Shown: positions 29,117-40,090 of the stretch, piece after piece | Position numbering within the stretch: the first letter of the stretch is position 1 | Layout: every line of letters starts with the position of its first letter | Assembly: GCA_001247695.2 (NCBI GenBank) | Contig: LGRX02033487.1 | Location: 1 to 64,000 of the forward strand | Origin: Cymbomonas tetramitiformis | Lineage: Eukaryota > Chlorophyta > Pyramimonadophyceae > Pyramimonadales > Pyramimonadaceae | DNA: 64,000 nt | Direction: 5' to 3' | Made by a program: the position numbers and the translations under genes | Notes under the pieces: generated by a model | The model's input: the letters and a program-made list of their open reading frames with translations, nothing else | The model's database searches: none | Told to the model about the DNA's origin: nothing

Positions 29117-30109
29117 CTACACCTCTAGCGCCGCGCGCGCTTCTTCCCGGCGCGATCTCTTAGCCTTTTCCGACCCCCGCTCGGAGTCGCCATCTACGTC
29201 CGGCCTCCCTTCGAGCGCGCGCTTTCGAAGTTCGCAATTCGCCGCCTGCAACTCCGCGATCAGCTTGTTCAAGTCGGCGCGGTCGTATTCGAGTTCCGAA
29301 TTGAGTGTCGCGTAGTCTTGAACCTTCGAATTCAATCTAGAAATCTCCACGTCGAGTTCGCGACGTTCGATCGCTTTCACCTTCTCGACGTGTTCCTCGA
29401 TCGCGGCGATAAACTCCGGGCGCCCGAGTGATGCGCACGCTTGCTTCTCCCACCGCTCGCGCGTGGCCATAAGAGCAAATCTGTCGGTCCGGATTTCTTC
29501 GACCGCGCCCACCGCCGGGCAGCGGTGCATGTGCTGCAGCAGCTCCTTCACGCTGCGCGCGTTGTCGTCCGTGCACAACGGGCAGCTTTGGTCTCGCAGA
29601 TTCGCGTACATATCTTCGAAGACCGCGGGAAGACGTATTTGGCATTGCAGGCGGGGTTCGTGACATACACCGCAATGTTTCAGAGTCGCGGAAATCGGCT
29701 CGGCCTTGCAAAAGTCGCAGATGGTGTGGCCATTCGCGCAGATCAGGCACATCCCCCAGTATCCTTGGCAGAGAAAGCACTTGCTCCCCGCCAGGATTGT
29801 TTTGCACGCCTCGGACCCCAATTGCGTCAGCTTGTCCTCCGCCTCGGAGACGGTTCCGCACACCGTGACGGAGCTTCTGGGGACGTATTTCCACCCGGCT
29901 AAGTTAATGTCGGTGTTCTTCCCGATCACGAGCTCTTTCTGGAGATGCAGCAATCGCTCACTCAAGCGTCGAGCGAGGTACTCGGCGGTACCAAACTCCG
30001 ATGAATATTCGGGAGAGGTTGGGCCGTAATCGGGGGAGGGCGACTCGCGGATCGAGGTGGACGCCGCGGCGGGGTGGGCGTGTAAAAACGAGGCGGGCGC
30101 GGCGTGCAT
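29117..30109 (-). CDS. RING/TRAF-like zinc protein with coiled coil
   Basis: An unspliced frame of 330 residues. The N-terminus holds SPDYGPTSPEYSS, which resembles two heptads of the RNA polymerase II tail. Residues about 105-150 have CFLCQGYWGMC, then CANGHTICDFC and CGVC, a RING-type cross-brace as in SIAH or TRAF E3 ligases. A second zinc site (CPLC to H-x-x-x-H-x-C, about 173-190) follows. Residues about 215-300 are heptad-rich (KVKAIERRELDVEISRL onward) and should form a coiled coil. The tail is basic. The role is probably ubiquitin ligation or scaffold formation; substrates are unknown. A GCATAAAGAG box lies about 95 nt upstream. Confidence 0.75.
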   Translation of the reverse strand: MHAAPASFLHAHPAAASTSIRESPSPDYGPTSPEYSSEFGTAEYLARRLSERLLHLQKELVIGKNTDINLAGWKYVPRSSVTVCGTVSEAEDKLTQLGSEACKTILAGSKCFLCQGYWGMCLICANGHTICDFCKAEPISATLKHCGVCHEPRLQCQIRLPAVFEDMYANLRDQSCPLCTDDNARSVKELLQHMHRCPAVGAVEEIRTDRFALMATRERWEKQACASLGRPEFIAAIEEHVEKVKAIERRELDVEISRLNSKVQDYATLNSELEYDRADLNKLIAELQAANCELRKRALEGRPDVDGDSERGSEKAKRSRREEARAALEV

Positions 30110-30224
30110 TATTCTCGGTGGCGAAAGACTGTGAAAGCGAGGTGGTGGCGATAACGACGATGTCCCGAAATGATTTACAATAAATGAGAGGAAGACTCTT
30201 TATGCACGACGGGCGCGCGGTCGC

Positions 30225-30516
30225 AAGAGAGGTCGCGAGACGTTGCGAGACGTCGCGAAGCTCGCGCGATGCGGAATGATAAATAGACGTGCCATCACCG
30301 GTCTCGTATCGGTTGGTTCGTCGTCGTCATCGTTCGTGAAAACGAGGAGTCGTAAAAGTGTCGGAGGTCGTGAGGATCGCGGAAACAACACGCGCTCTTA
30401 AAAATAGGGAGCCGAAAAGGTGCCGGACCTAATTATCTCCGCTGCTCGTGATCGCGGAACTCGGAAAGATCGCGGAACTCGGGAAGATCGCGCGAGGCGG
30501 GATGATAAATAGACGG
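30225..30516 (+). promoter_or_regulatory. Duplicated promoter module before the second polymerase
   Basis: The region 30110-30557 holds no gene. It contains two copies of the array-plus-box unit: repeats of TCGCGAGACGTTGCGAGACG type then GGAATGATAAATAGACG (30274-30288), and repeats of GATCGCGGAACTCGG type then GGGATGATAAATAGACG (30500-30516). Only the second is followed by a start codon (30558). The first may be a spare or alternative start, or serve a transcript I do not see. CTCTTAAAAATAGGG at about 30389 is a third, weaker TATA-like site. Confidence 0.6.
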
Positions 30517-30557
30517 ATGTATTTCGAATGATGGCGTCATAATAATAGGATTCGACG

Positions 30558-33230
30558 ATGAACGGCAACTCCGCAGAATTGCTGCTGATGCTTCGGTACG
30601 CATTTCGCGAGGAACCGGGTTTCGTCGGCCTGGACTTGTACGGGGCGGATGTGAAGGGTCGCGTCGCGCAGCGCCGCGTCGATTTTCGTCGAGACGGCGC
30701 CGAATACGGACCGGGTCGATTGCTGTTTCGGGTCGCGGAGCGGCTGCTCAACGCGGAGGTTTCCTATCATAGAATGACCGAGGAGATCGGCGCGCATCTC
30801 TCCGCGAGCGGAGATCGAGCCGTGAGCATCATCTATCCCTCGAACGCCGTGATTTTGACTCCGGGTCGAGCGCGCGTCGCGGAGTCGTTCTGCGATGTGC
30901 GATTTTCGACGGTGGCCGCGGCGCGGCGAGCGAGCGATGCGTTGCGCGCCATCATGGATGGCCCTCCCGTGCACGCCGTGACGCGACCAGAAACCGCGTT
31001 TCAGCAATTCTTGGCGGATCGCGCGTTACATCCGTATTCGTGGTGGCGCTTCGACGGCGACGCGACGGATGGCCCACCGACGCAAGCGAATCTGTGTCTG
31101 CCGCATCAACTGCGTACCGCCCTGCGAATACGCTTAATACGTGTATCGCGGCATCACGATCGCGTATCCGCGGTGCATACGATGGCGTTGTTGAGCGACG
31201 CGGACGACGCGGACGACGCGGCCGCGCGAACTATCACCGACTCCGATGAGAGGGCGCTGCTACGCACGCTTTTCGAACACTGGAAAAGCGACGAGCCTCA
31301 TCTGATCGCGGGACTGGGTTTATCGAGAATCGATTTTCCCTTCTTGACGCGACGAGCGCGCGTCTTGGGACTCGCGGATGAGTTGCATCGCCTCCGCCTC
31401 TGGAAAAGCGCGTTGCTGGTTGATTTGGATCGGGTACGTTTTTTCGGATACGGCGTTTTTGGACGACGATGTTTTTTCGGATACGCTGAATCGCAAGTTT
31501 CGTGAGTTTCGACAGGAGCGAGACGCGCACGCTTTTGTCGCGCGACGGTTGCCGGAGCTGGCGGGCACGCTCGACGGCGGCGATAGCGTTGGGGATAGTG
31601 ATCTCGCGAGCCTGACTCGTTTGCATTTGGCGCTCACCCGGTCGCGTTTACTGGAACGCGAATTGTTCACGCATGCTATCTGTTCGCGCGAGTTGCGCGG
31701 AGAGTCGCGCGCGCTGGCGGCCGGAACCGTCGCGCTGCATTGCTGGAGAATGTGGGGATTGCGGGCGAACCCGCCTCGAATCGCGATGCTGCAACATCCG
31801 CATCGCGGAGGCGACGAGGCGCGCGAGGAGTCGGATGAAAGAAAGCTTCGCGAGTCGCGAGAAAAACCGGGGGGGTATAACCCCGAGCCGGAGACGGGAT
31901 TACATCCGGGAATCGTCACCGTATACGACTTCGCCTCGTTCTATCCGTCCATCATCGCCAGTTATAATATCGGTCACGATACGGTCCTGGAAAGCGACGA
32001 CACCGACGACGATGCGATTCGTATACCGGTGGTTCACGCCGGAGACGCTCGCGGCGACCTTTGCGGATGTTGCCGTGACCCGCGTCGTTGGAGCGCCGCA
32101 GAATCACGAACACTCGGAATTATCGCCGGCTCGCACGCGGAAACTCGAGTGTGGGCACGTTCGCAACACCGAGACGACGAGAAGTGCGACGACTCCCGCG
32201 ACATCAGGATATTGCCCGCTTCGCGAAGGCGCTCTCATCTCGTCGACATGATGCGATATCTGATCGAAACGCGCGAACGCATTCGAGGCGACGACGACAT
32301 CGCGGGAGATGTGTGCAAATTGATCGCGAACAGCGTATTCGGTATGCTGGGTCGAGAGCGCGGCGACCATCCCAATCCGATGCTTCATCTTCCGAGCTAT
32401 CGCGCAATCGCGCTTTTGGGTCGGGCTCACTTGCTACGCGCCGCCTGTCTAGCGCGGGAGAGTGGCGATCTTGTGGTGTACGGCGACACGGACTCGATCT
32501 TCGTTGCGGATTCGGCGCCGAATTCGAAGGGTCGCGACCCGAGCGGCGATCGCGCGGCGCGGACAACGAGATTTGTGAAAGTTTTGAACGATCGAATACG
32601 CGAGGCGATGGATTACCCCGCGCTACGGGACGCTCGCGTAACGCCGTCGAAGGCGGGTGCCGTCGGCGGCGACTATCCGTACCGCGTTCATCTTCGCGTT
32701 GAGCGCGCGTTTCGTTCGTTGTACGTCTTCAGTAAAAAGGTGTACGCGTACTTACCCGTCGGCGGCGTCGACGACAACGACGACACGCCCGCCGAATCAC
32801 GGGTAATCACTTCGTTTCGCCGTCCGGTTATTTATATGATGATAACGATGTTTCGAGGCGGTGATCGCATTCGACCGTGCCGCAGGTGCAGCTCGTCGGA
32901 TTTCCCAACAAGCGAGCGGGTGACGAGGATGAGCGGCGAGCGCTCGCGAGCTTTTGCGTGCGGGAACGATTCTCCACGGCGGGCGCTTTGGACTCGCTCT
33001 CGACATTATGCCGATATTACGCGAAACGTCCACCGCCGGTATCTTCGGCATCCGACGTGAACACGACATGGCGCGCGGTGGACGCCGAGATGAGCGGCCA
33101 TTTCGCTCGCTCCGACTTTTTTAAGCAAAAGTGGTCGCACGTGAAGGATGCGGCGCGCGAGTTGATTTGCCGCTATCATCGCGACGTCGACGACGGAGCC
33201 GCGAAAATGCCGACGACGGCTGACGTTTAG
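30558..33230 (+). CDS. Second family B DNA polymerase, divergent
   Basis: Exons 30558-31433, 31516-32802 and 32886-33230; GT-AG introns of 82 and 83 nt; 835 residues. Polymerase motif A (YDFASFYPSII, Asp430), motif B (KLIANSVFG) and motif C (VYGDTDSIF, Asp616 and Asp618) are intact, as is the GG-x-x-x-P segment before motif A. The exonuclease looks degenerate: the place of Exo I has no Asp-x-Glu, and Exo II reads GLSRIDFPFL with the usual Asn missing. There is no Cys-rich C-terminus. It is therefore not a copy of the polymerase-delta-type gene at 2832-21638 and probably has another origin and role, such as a primase-linked, repair or non-proofreading polymerase. It could also back up the disrupted enzyme. 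It has the ATGATAAATAG promoter at 30500. Confidence 0.9.
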
Positions 33231-33269
33231 CGCGTTTTATGACAACGTTCTTTTGAACGTGGCATTCGT

Positions 33270-33295
33270 ATGCTTATATATATATATATATACAA
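33270..33295 (+). promoter_or_regulatory. Predicted TATA box, alternating TA run
   Basis: GCTTATATATATATATATAT lies about 65-85 nt before the ATG at 33360 and after the stop of the second polymerase. Comparable TA runs lie at 51537-51550 and 53222-53235, between divergent gene pairs, which supports a promoter role. Confidence 0.55.
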
Positions 33296-33359
33296 GCGGT
33301 CGTTGTTCGTATTCCCGATGACATTCCGTATTCTTACTGCATAGTGGATCATTAGATAA

Positions 33360-36300
33360 ATGTCGTGCAGTTATTACGACGTGCCGGCTTCGAACGGCGG
33401 AATAATAAAAAAAAATGGGCGGTCAGACCCAGCGCGTGCTTCACGCAATCATCGGCAAAAACTTCTTTGCGCGACGTCATCCGACGCCACCGTCGCGCCG
33501 GAAGCAACGTTTCGATGCACGTACCGCGCATCCGCGGACTCGAATGGTTCGCCTCTCGTGACGGTGGAGATTCAAAACTCGAATGTTAACGAATTTCGTA
33601 ATTTGTTTGTAATAGTACAGTCGCGGGAATACGACACAGTCGATAATACGGTCGTTCTCGGAATACGTGTGAGCTTTCACGATGATCCAATGGAGCTTGA
33701 CACGAGCACATTTTATACGCGCGTCAACTTCAAAATTCCCGACGATCCGGCGGATACATCCGCCAAACTGCAACGATTGCACAAGATTTTTGACGATAAA
33801 AGTTCGTTCGCGACTTACATTTCGACCGTCCCGGTATTTAAAGTTCGCTCGCGTTAAATTCTTAGCTATACCGTTAACGTCTTGTTGTGGGTCTTCAGGC
33901 GTGGGCGATCTCGCGATCTCAACAGACATTTCCGCGTTCTGTTGCGGCATTTCGACGATCGCGGAACCCGAAAAGTCGACTCGGTTTATGAAAAGTCGCG
34001 CATATTTTTTGCGTCGTATCGGCGCCACCACCCGCTTTGATCCGCGCGACGCTTACCGTACCGTCAACGTCCCGGGTGTTACTCCCGTGTATCGCATCAA
34101 CAGCGAGCCGGGAGTCGAGAATAACGAGGATACGTATAAACGATGGTGCGAGCAAGCCGAGTTTCACAGGTCAAACATCACGAACCGAGACATGAATATA
34201 ACCGATGAAAGCGTCATTAAGGTACGTATTCGTCGTTTCGTTGTCTATCTAAAGATTGATCGATTGTTCATCGGCGCTTGGCGATGACGGGTTCGCGAAT
34301 GGTTCGAGCGCAGCCGATCGAAAAACCAAGATATCATCACGAGTTCGCGAATGCCAAATTCCAATTAACGTGGCGCTTGACTTGCATTCAGCGTCTGATC
34401 GAGGAGGCGACATCGAGGGAGGGAACCGAAACTGCCGGCGCGTTGACAAAAGCCGAAATCGCGCAAAGACATTTGCTCCAGGCGGCGTCGATTCTCCGGG
34501 CGTCGGAAGGTGTAGCAAACCCGCAAGCAATTGACGCGGCCACTTACGCGGCCACTTACGCGGCCGCGCTCGGAATTCCCGCTGAAGTGATCAGCGAAGA
34601 GCTCAACGGCGCCGATGAGGAGGTGTTAAAGCTACGTACGGACTTGATCGATACCTTCCGACCAGCTTTATCGAAGATATTGCAGGAGATGCTAGAGAGT
34701 AACGACTTCGCGCCCTTTCTACCCATCGAAAAACAGAGCCCCGATCCGACGAAGACGCGGCTGTGTGCGGGTTTGAGATCCGACAACAGGTAAAAAAAAT
34801 TGGCACGCAGCCGATACGCGTCTCAATTCTAATTATCTCGCAATGTTTATTTTCTTTTTACGATGACGAATCGTCGTCGTGTTCGATCAGGACTTACATG
34901 TTCACCGTGCAAACGCCGAAGAATTTTAAATCGGCGGACATACAGAAAGACTTCTCTAAGTATTTCAACATGCGAAACAAATTCATCGGTAATCAGGAGG
35001 AGGTACGCGCGCGCCTCAAACATGATTTGTATTTACGCTCGTCGCGTCACGTACCGTCCCCGTTCAGAGATTGAAAGACGGTAGAGGTTGTGTGCATAGA
35101 TACCGGAACCGGCGCTGACGACGTGGTTCAACTTGCGTATGCCCGTCCTTCTGGGCGGTAATGGGGTTATAGATGTCCCCTTCGGTAGTGGGTACCCTAA
35201 AAAGAAACTCACGGGTCGATTTTCGAGTACGTGGTGGAGCGCGATACATTCGAAATACCTATGCAAATTACGTGAAACGCGTCGCGATATGATCCTAAAA
35301 GGATACAAACACCTGTCGAACAGCGCGCGCCGTCTCGTGAACGAGGTGAGTGAACGGCGGCCACGCTAAACCCCGCCCCCGCTTACCCCGCGATTTTTGT
35401 TTGAGCAAAGCCCGATACGTTCGCAGGTTATAATGCGCACGGAAAATCGCGCCACCGATGTATTCGCCGCGATAATCGGAGATGACGACGTGTCTCGCAA
35501 GATAGAGGTCCCGTCGGAGTATGATGCAAACCTCGGCCTACTCAATTTATTTTATTTACGAATGCCGGAAATCATCCTGCGTGTCGACTCGCAACAATAC
35601 TGGACTAATATCAATGCTAACACCGCGGTATTCATTCCCACGATGAGTGGCGCGTTCCTCCAATTGTGCACCGGTGTTCTCGAGGCGAACGCGACGGGTG
35701 AGGATTTGGATACAGTTCTCATACCTCGATATCTACGTTGGAGCGAGATCACCGAGTGTTACAAGGTACGTTTCGATTTTTGAGACGCGCGCTTTCACGC
35801 TGAGCTCGACCGATCGACTCACGTTGCGGAGAGCGGTGACAGGATGCGTATGATCGATGCGCCAACGCGTGTACTAAATATTTCAAGCATCATTTCTCCG
35901 AAAACAGCGAAAACTTGTCGCTTCTAGACATATTCGCCAATACAGACAAAGATCAGCAGTCGTATCTATTCGAAGCTATCGTTCACCGCGGTGTCTCCGA
36001 GATGGTCGATTACTACAACGTATATTATCATCGCGACACCGCCGAAAATTCTCCTGTGATGTCGCGTTTTTTCGAATCGAATCAACCGACCCTGCGCGCT
36101 AAATGGATCGATCATTTCATGCACATCGCAATACCAAATAATGGTAAATGGGAAAATATCCCGGCGTGTATGTCGGCCGCCGCAGCTGCTATTTTCAACA
36201 AATATGGAAATTACTCGAGACCTAAGATTACCTTTGATGATGCCAAGGAGTTGTCGATTTCGCAAACGGTGGGTTTGACCGGGACCGCCGCTGAAAACAA

Positions 36301-37189
36301 CGTCGATATTCTGCGACTTATAGACGATGTAGATATTACTTTTGAGGATGAGGATGAGGATGAGTCGCCGCAGAGGGTCCAAACCGCAGAGAAGGTCGGC
36401 GGCAAGGTTGGTACAACGAGTACCGCGAATAATGCTGTGGGGGACGAAGGTCCGAGCGACAGCGAAACCGAGATGGCGGACGAGGGCGAAACCGAGATGG
36501 CGGACGAGGGCGAAACCGCGATGGTGGACGAGGGCGAAACCGCGATGGCGGTCGATGGCGAAACCGCGATGGCGAACAACCTCGATTTTGACGCCGCGAT
36601 AAATGTCGAGCTCGGTGACGACGAGCTCGAAGAATTAAGCGCTATGATCTTCAGCGAGACTGTCGGTGCCGACGGTGACGACAATGCGGTGGACGAACAG
36701 GTATAATTCGCCACTCGTCGTCGTCATTCCCGCTTTCGCGCGTGATGCGTGCAACGAGTATTCGATTATTCGAATGCGTTTTTATGCGGAATATCGCAGG
36801 TACAAGTGCCGGTCGGGCCGTCGTCGTCCACAAAAGTCGCCGGAGCCGACCTCAAAAAATTAACCGCCAACACGAACAAAGACGCGACAGATGTTGCGGC
36901 TGACGGCAACATCCCGACCGATGGCACTGTTGTGGTTGGCGGCTCGCCTACATCTGTTCGTATTCGCGTGCTCGTTGGCGGTGCGGTGAAGGGACAGGTA
37001 TAGTTCGCCGCTCGCCGTCGTCATTCCCGTTTTCGCGCGTGATGTACGGAACGAGTATTCGATTATTCGAACGTGTTTTTATGCGGGGTATCGCAGGTAT
37101 ATGTGTGGAGCGACGCGTTTTTTCGAAGAACGCTCTCGTATTGGCGGCTTCCCGAACCGTACAATACTAATGGCAATCCGATCGCTTGA
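33360..37189 (+). CDS. Large protein of unknown function, nine exons
   Basis: Exons 33360-33852, 33899-34221, 34314-34789, 34891-35002, 35100-35345, 35427-35765, 35843-36700, 36800-36997 and 37097-37189; the phases agree and give 1045 residues. Introns are 46, 92, 101, 97, 81, 77, 99 and 99 nt. The 46-nt intron is the least certain (donor CGTTAA, acceptor TTCAG); the others have clear signals. The first 400 residues have beta-rich segments; a helical, Ala-rich part follows (about 290-430). Near residues 850-940 an acidic tail contains four copies of a GETAMADE/GETEMADE octapeptide. The last 30 residues are aromatic (VYVWSDAFFRRT). Length, exon number and position among virion genes suggest a structural or large nuclear protein. 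I do not recognise the family; a capsid or tegument-like role is only a guess. Confidence 0.75.
36701..36799 (+). repeat. Twin intron, copy 1
   Basis: A 99-nt intron (GTATAATTCGCC ... ATATCGCAG) that matches the next intron of the same gene (36998-37096) at about 86 of 99 positions in my hand alignment, with no gaps. The intervening exon and the flanking exons are not similar, apart from a few bases at each border. Confidence 0.9.
36998..37096 (+). repeat. Twin intron, copy 2
   Basis: A 99-nt intron (GTATAGTTCGCC ... GTATCGCAG), homologous over its full length to the intron at 36701-36799. The differences cluster in one six-base block; the block GAGTATTCGATTATTCGAA is identical in both. Confidence 0.9.
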
Positions 37190-38770
37190 ACACTACGATC
37201 AGATGCGCGAGTGTCTACGCGATTTAATGACGCTGCGATTGCGTCTACCGAATGCCGTGTTAGCACCGACCGAAGCGTACATACGCGATTGCGCGCGGGT
37301 TTTGCGCGCTCTGGAAGAGTGCGGGCGATGTTTCGCGACGTCGTCGCCGGAACCGAGCGCGTCGTCAACTTTGCCATCGTCGCTTTCGCGCGAACGCGTT
37401 CTACGCGAAGTCGCGATGTGGAGAACGGTTCATTTGAACGAGCATCTCAAAGAAGCCGAAAAAACGACGTTGCGCTTACGAACTCTCGCGGATGCCTATC
37501 GCGCTCGTCCTGTAAAATGGTGGTCGAAATTGTGTTTTCTGGCGGAATGCGGCCTTCGATGGTTGGCGATACATCACGATCACGCAATCGATACCGTCTC
37601 CGAAATCGCCGAAACCTCTGTCGAGGCGTCGTATTGCGAGTGGGATTTGGAAGCGGAGGTAGGTGCGCAAATGTGTTTTTTGATTTGTCGCGGTGATTGC
37701 GCGTTTACCGCTCGGTCTCTTGATTTCGCAAGTAGGTTCGAGCGTGCGCGACGGCGCGTCGCGCGAATGAGAGTGACGACGGCGACAGCGATGGTGACGG
37801 TAGCGCGATCTCCATCGACGACGTCGAGAAGAGCCGCGACACGCAGCTCAGTTTCGCGTTGCTCACGTTTTTGGCGAGCGCCGGCCTCGACGCGAATGGC
37901 GAGGCGTGGGCTTTGCTTTCGTTCACCACGGTGACGATGTGCGTGAATCATCTGGGGCCACCGCGGCTCCCCTCGACAAGACGCGCGCTGAGAGCGGGCG
38001 GCGCGCTCGGTGTGGCCTGCTCGGCGACGAATGTCCTCGCTCGGGAGATGCGAGACCGATGCGAAAGCGCGAAGTATCGAGTCGAGGAGGACCCGACGAT
38101 GATCGAGCGCCTTCGTCGTTGGTGCCGCAAACAAATGTCGCACCCGATCGCGGACGAGCTGTACCATTCCAGCGTGGAGTTGAAGCTGGCTATGACCAAC
38201 GTGCCCACTTTGTGGCGAGAAGCGACGATCGATGAAGAGGGTGACGATGACGACACTCAGTCGGGGAGCGGGTTCGACCGCAACCCGGCGACGGCCACGC
38301 TAGGCAGAGCGAACGCGGAGAGAGCGGACGACGCTCGGAACGCGGCGCGCGCGTGCGTGGATGCGTTTCACGACGCGTCCACGGCGACGGATGAAACGCG
38401 GCACGCGGAATTCGCGGTGTCCGCGTTGAATTACGTGTCGATGCAATCGTGCGGTCTTCACTGGTTCGCGCGTTTCTTTTTGGATGCGGAATTGGATGCG
38501 GTGCACGCGCTGTCTCGAGTTCGAGCGTACCGTTGCACCGCGGTGGAGTACGCGCCGGCGGTTGTTCGCGTTCGTCGCGTGTGGTATCTCCTATTTCCCC
38601 GCGATGGTAGCTGTGAGTGTCACGGCGCCGACGAGGATGGCGGGGGTTGGCGCGCCATCGCGGCGTGGTGCGTGTACGTTCGCCGAAAGCTCCGCGACGC
38701 GCCGTGTCGCGGAATCAATCTGCAAAGTGTATTGGACGACATCGCGTCGTCGTCGAGCGACGGGGCGTGA
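37170..38770 (+). CDS. Hypothetical helical protein, two exons
   Basis: Exon 1 37170-37658, intron 37659-37735 (GTAGGT donor, AAGTAG acceptor), exon 2 37736-38770; 507 residues. The ATG (MAIRSLEHYDQM) lies inside the last exon of the preceding gene, in another frame, so the two coding regions overlap by 20 nt. The protein is strongly helical throughout, with many Arg and Ala, an acidic linker near residues 175-195 (NESDDGDSDGDG) and a Cys/Trp-containing C-terminal third. No signal peptide or membrane segment. Not recognised. Overlap and shared strand suggest that it is transcribed with, or immediately after, the large gene upstream. Confidence 0.7.
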
Positions 38771-38942
38771 AGCGGGAGACCGCTGCCTTCATTGATCGGT
38801 CTCGTTCTTGAATTCAAAGCCGCTTTTTTTACGGAGCGGAGTGCTCGAACTATAATACGTTCATCAGTTTCATCCGTTTACTAGTATTCGCCGTATTCCC
38901 ATTATCTTTGGCACATTTGCGCGCTCGTTCGAATCGTTCGGA

Positions 38943-39136
38943 ATGCCTCGCATAAAGCACATCGCTCAAAAGAATCGCGGACGTTTTGTGGCCGTCGCGG
39001 ATAAAGGCGCGTTACCCGCGGACTCGACCGGTGAGGCGGCGACGACGAGCGCGGCGCGGAAACCGCATCGTTATCGCGCGGGGACGGTCGCGCTGCGCCA
39101 GATCAAGCATCTTCAAAAGAATGCCAACCATACCAT
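38943..39136 (+). CDS. Histone H3, 5' part (disrupted gene)
   Basis: Starts MPRIKHIAQKNRGRF and runs through an Ala/Thr-rich tail into KPHRYRAGTVALRQIK, the hallmark of histone H3 at the tail/alpha-N boundary. The frame stops making sense at 39136, where a transposon-like insertion begins. Joining 39136 to 42508 restores ANHTMFPQKSFERVVRDI, which aligns with the end of alpha-N and the start of alpha-1. The tail is divergent: ARKPHRYRAG resembles the canonical region before alpha-N, but the lysine pattern nearer the N-terminus is not canonical. Histones occur in several giant viruses and mirusviruses, where they may package viral DNA. Confidence 0.88.
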
Positions 39137-39145
39137 ATCGCATTT

Positions 39146-40090
39146 AATGGGTGAATGGGTGAATGGGGAAATGGGGAAATGGGTAATTCACCAAGTGAAA
39201 ATACAAAACGGTCCTCGAAATATTTTCAAGTGAAAATACAACGACGCGTCCCTCTTCCGGAATATCCCCGCACCCCCCTCCCCGACAAGTGAAATTCCAC
39301 AACGGGCCCCGCAAATACTGAAAATACACTTTGGTCTCCTTTTGTAAAAAAATGCACCGTCACCTCCCCGATAAAGTGAAAATGCAATTCAGGTGAAAAA
39401 CAACAAGTGAAAATACAAGGACGCGTCCTTCGTCCGGAATATCACCGCGCCCCCCTCCCCGACAAGTGAAATTCCACAACGGGCCCCGGAAATACTGAAA
39501 ATACACTTTGGTCTCCTTTTGTTAAAAAATGCACCGTCACCTCCCCGATAAAGTCAAAATGCAATTCAGGTGAAAAACAACAAGTGAAAATACAAGGACG
39601 CGTCCTTCGTCCGGAATATCACCGCACCCCCCTCCCTGACAAGTGAAATTCCACAACGGGCCCCGGAAATACTGAAAACACACTTTGGTCTCCTTTTGTG
39701 AAAAAATGCACCGACACCTCCCCGAAAAAGTCAAAATGCAAATCAGGTGAAAAATACCAAGTGAAAATAAAAGGAAGTTTCCTTTTTTTCCAGAATAAGT
39801 ATGTCTCACAGAAAAAATAACAATGACAACCCTTGTCACCATTGACAGCTAATAAGAAAGTGAAAATGAACTGATAATAAGAAGTCCGTGCTGAATATTT
39901 CTGAAACCTAAAATTATTGTCATCGATGACGATATTTCTAGGTGCTGAAAAATTTTTATTTTATACTTTATTTATAAAGTAGAAAATATTTGTCATCGAT
40001 GACGATATTTTTAGGTTGCATGAAAACATCAAGTTACAACAACAAGCTTGTCATCGGTGACGTTTTTCTCACTATTTGTAAAATAGGTCT
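39146..40090 (+). repeat. Left arm of ~0.95-kb terminal inverted repeat
   Basis: Contains three direct subrepeats of about 177 bp, each with GACGCGTCC, TCCGGAATATC, CCCTCCC and GGGCCCCGGAAATACTGAAA (one-base variants), then an AT-rich inner part with two exact GTCATCGATGAC palindromes. The arm pairs with 41535-42483 over its whole length, with scattered differences and small gaps, so the arms have diverged since duplication or insertion. Confidence 0.88.

Noticed and set aside
31378..31515. Two overlapping polymerase-like frames (30558-31505 and 31378-33060) as two genes or a frameshift
   Set aside because: An 82-nt GT-AG intron (31434-31515) joins them in phase into one polymerase; the repeated TTTTTTCGGATACG within it is intronic.
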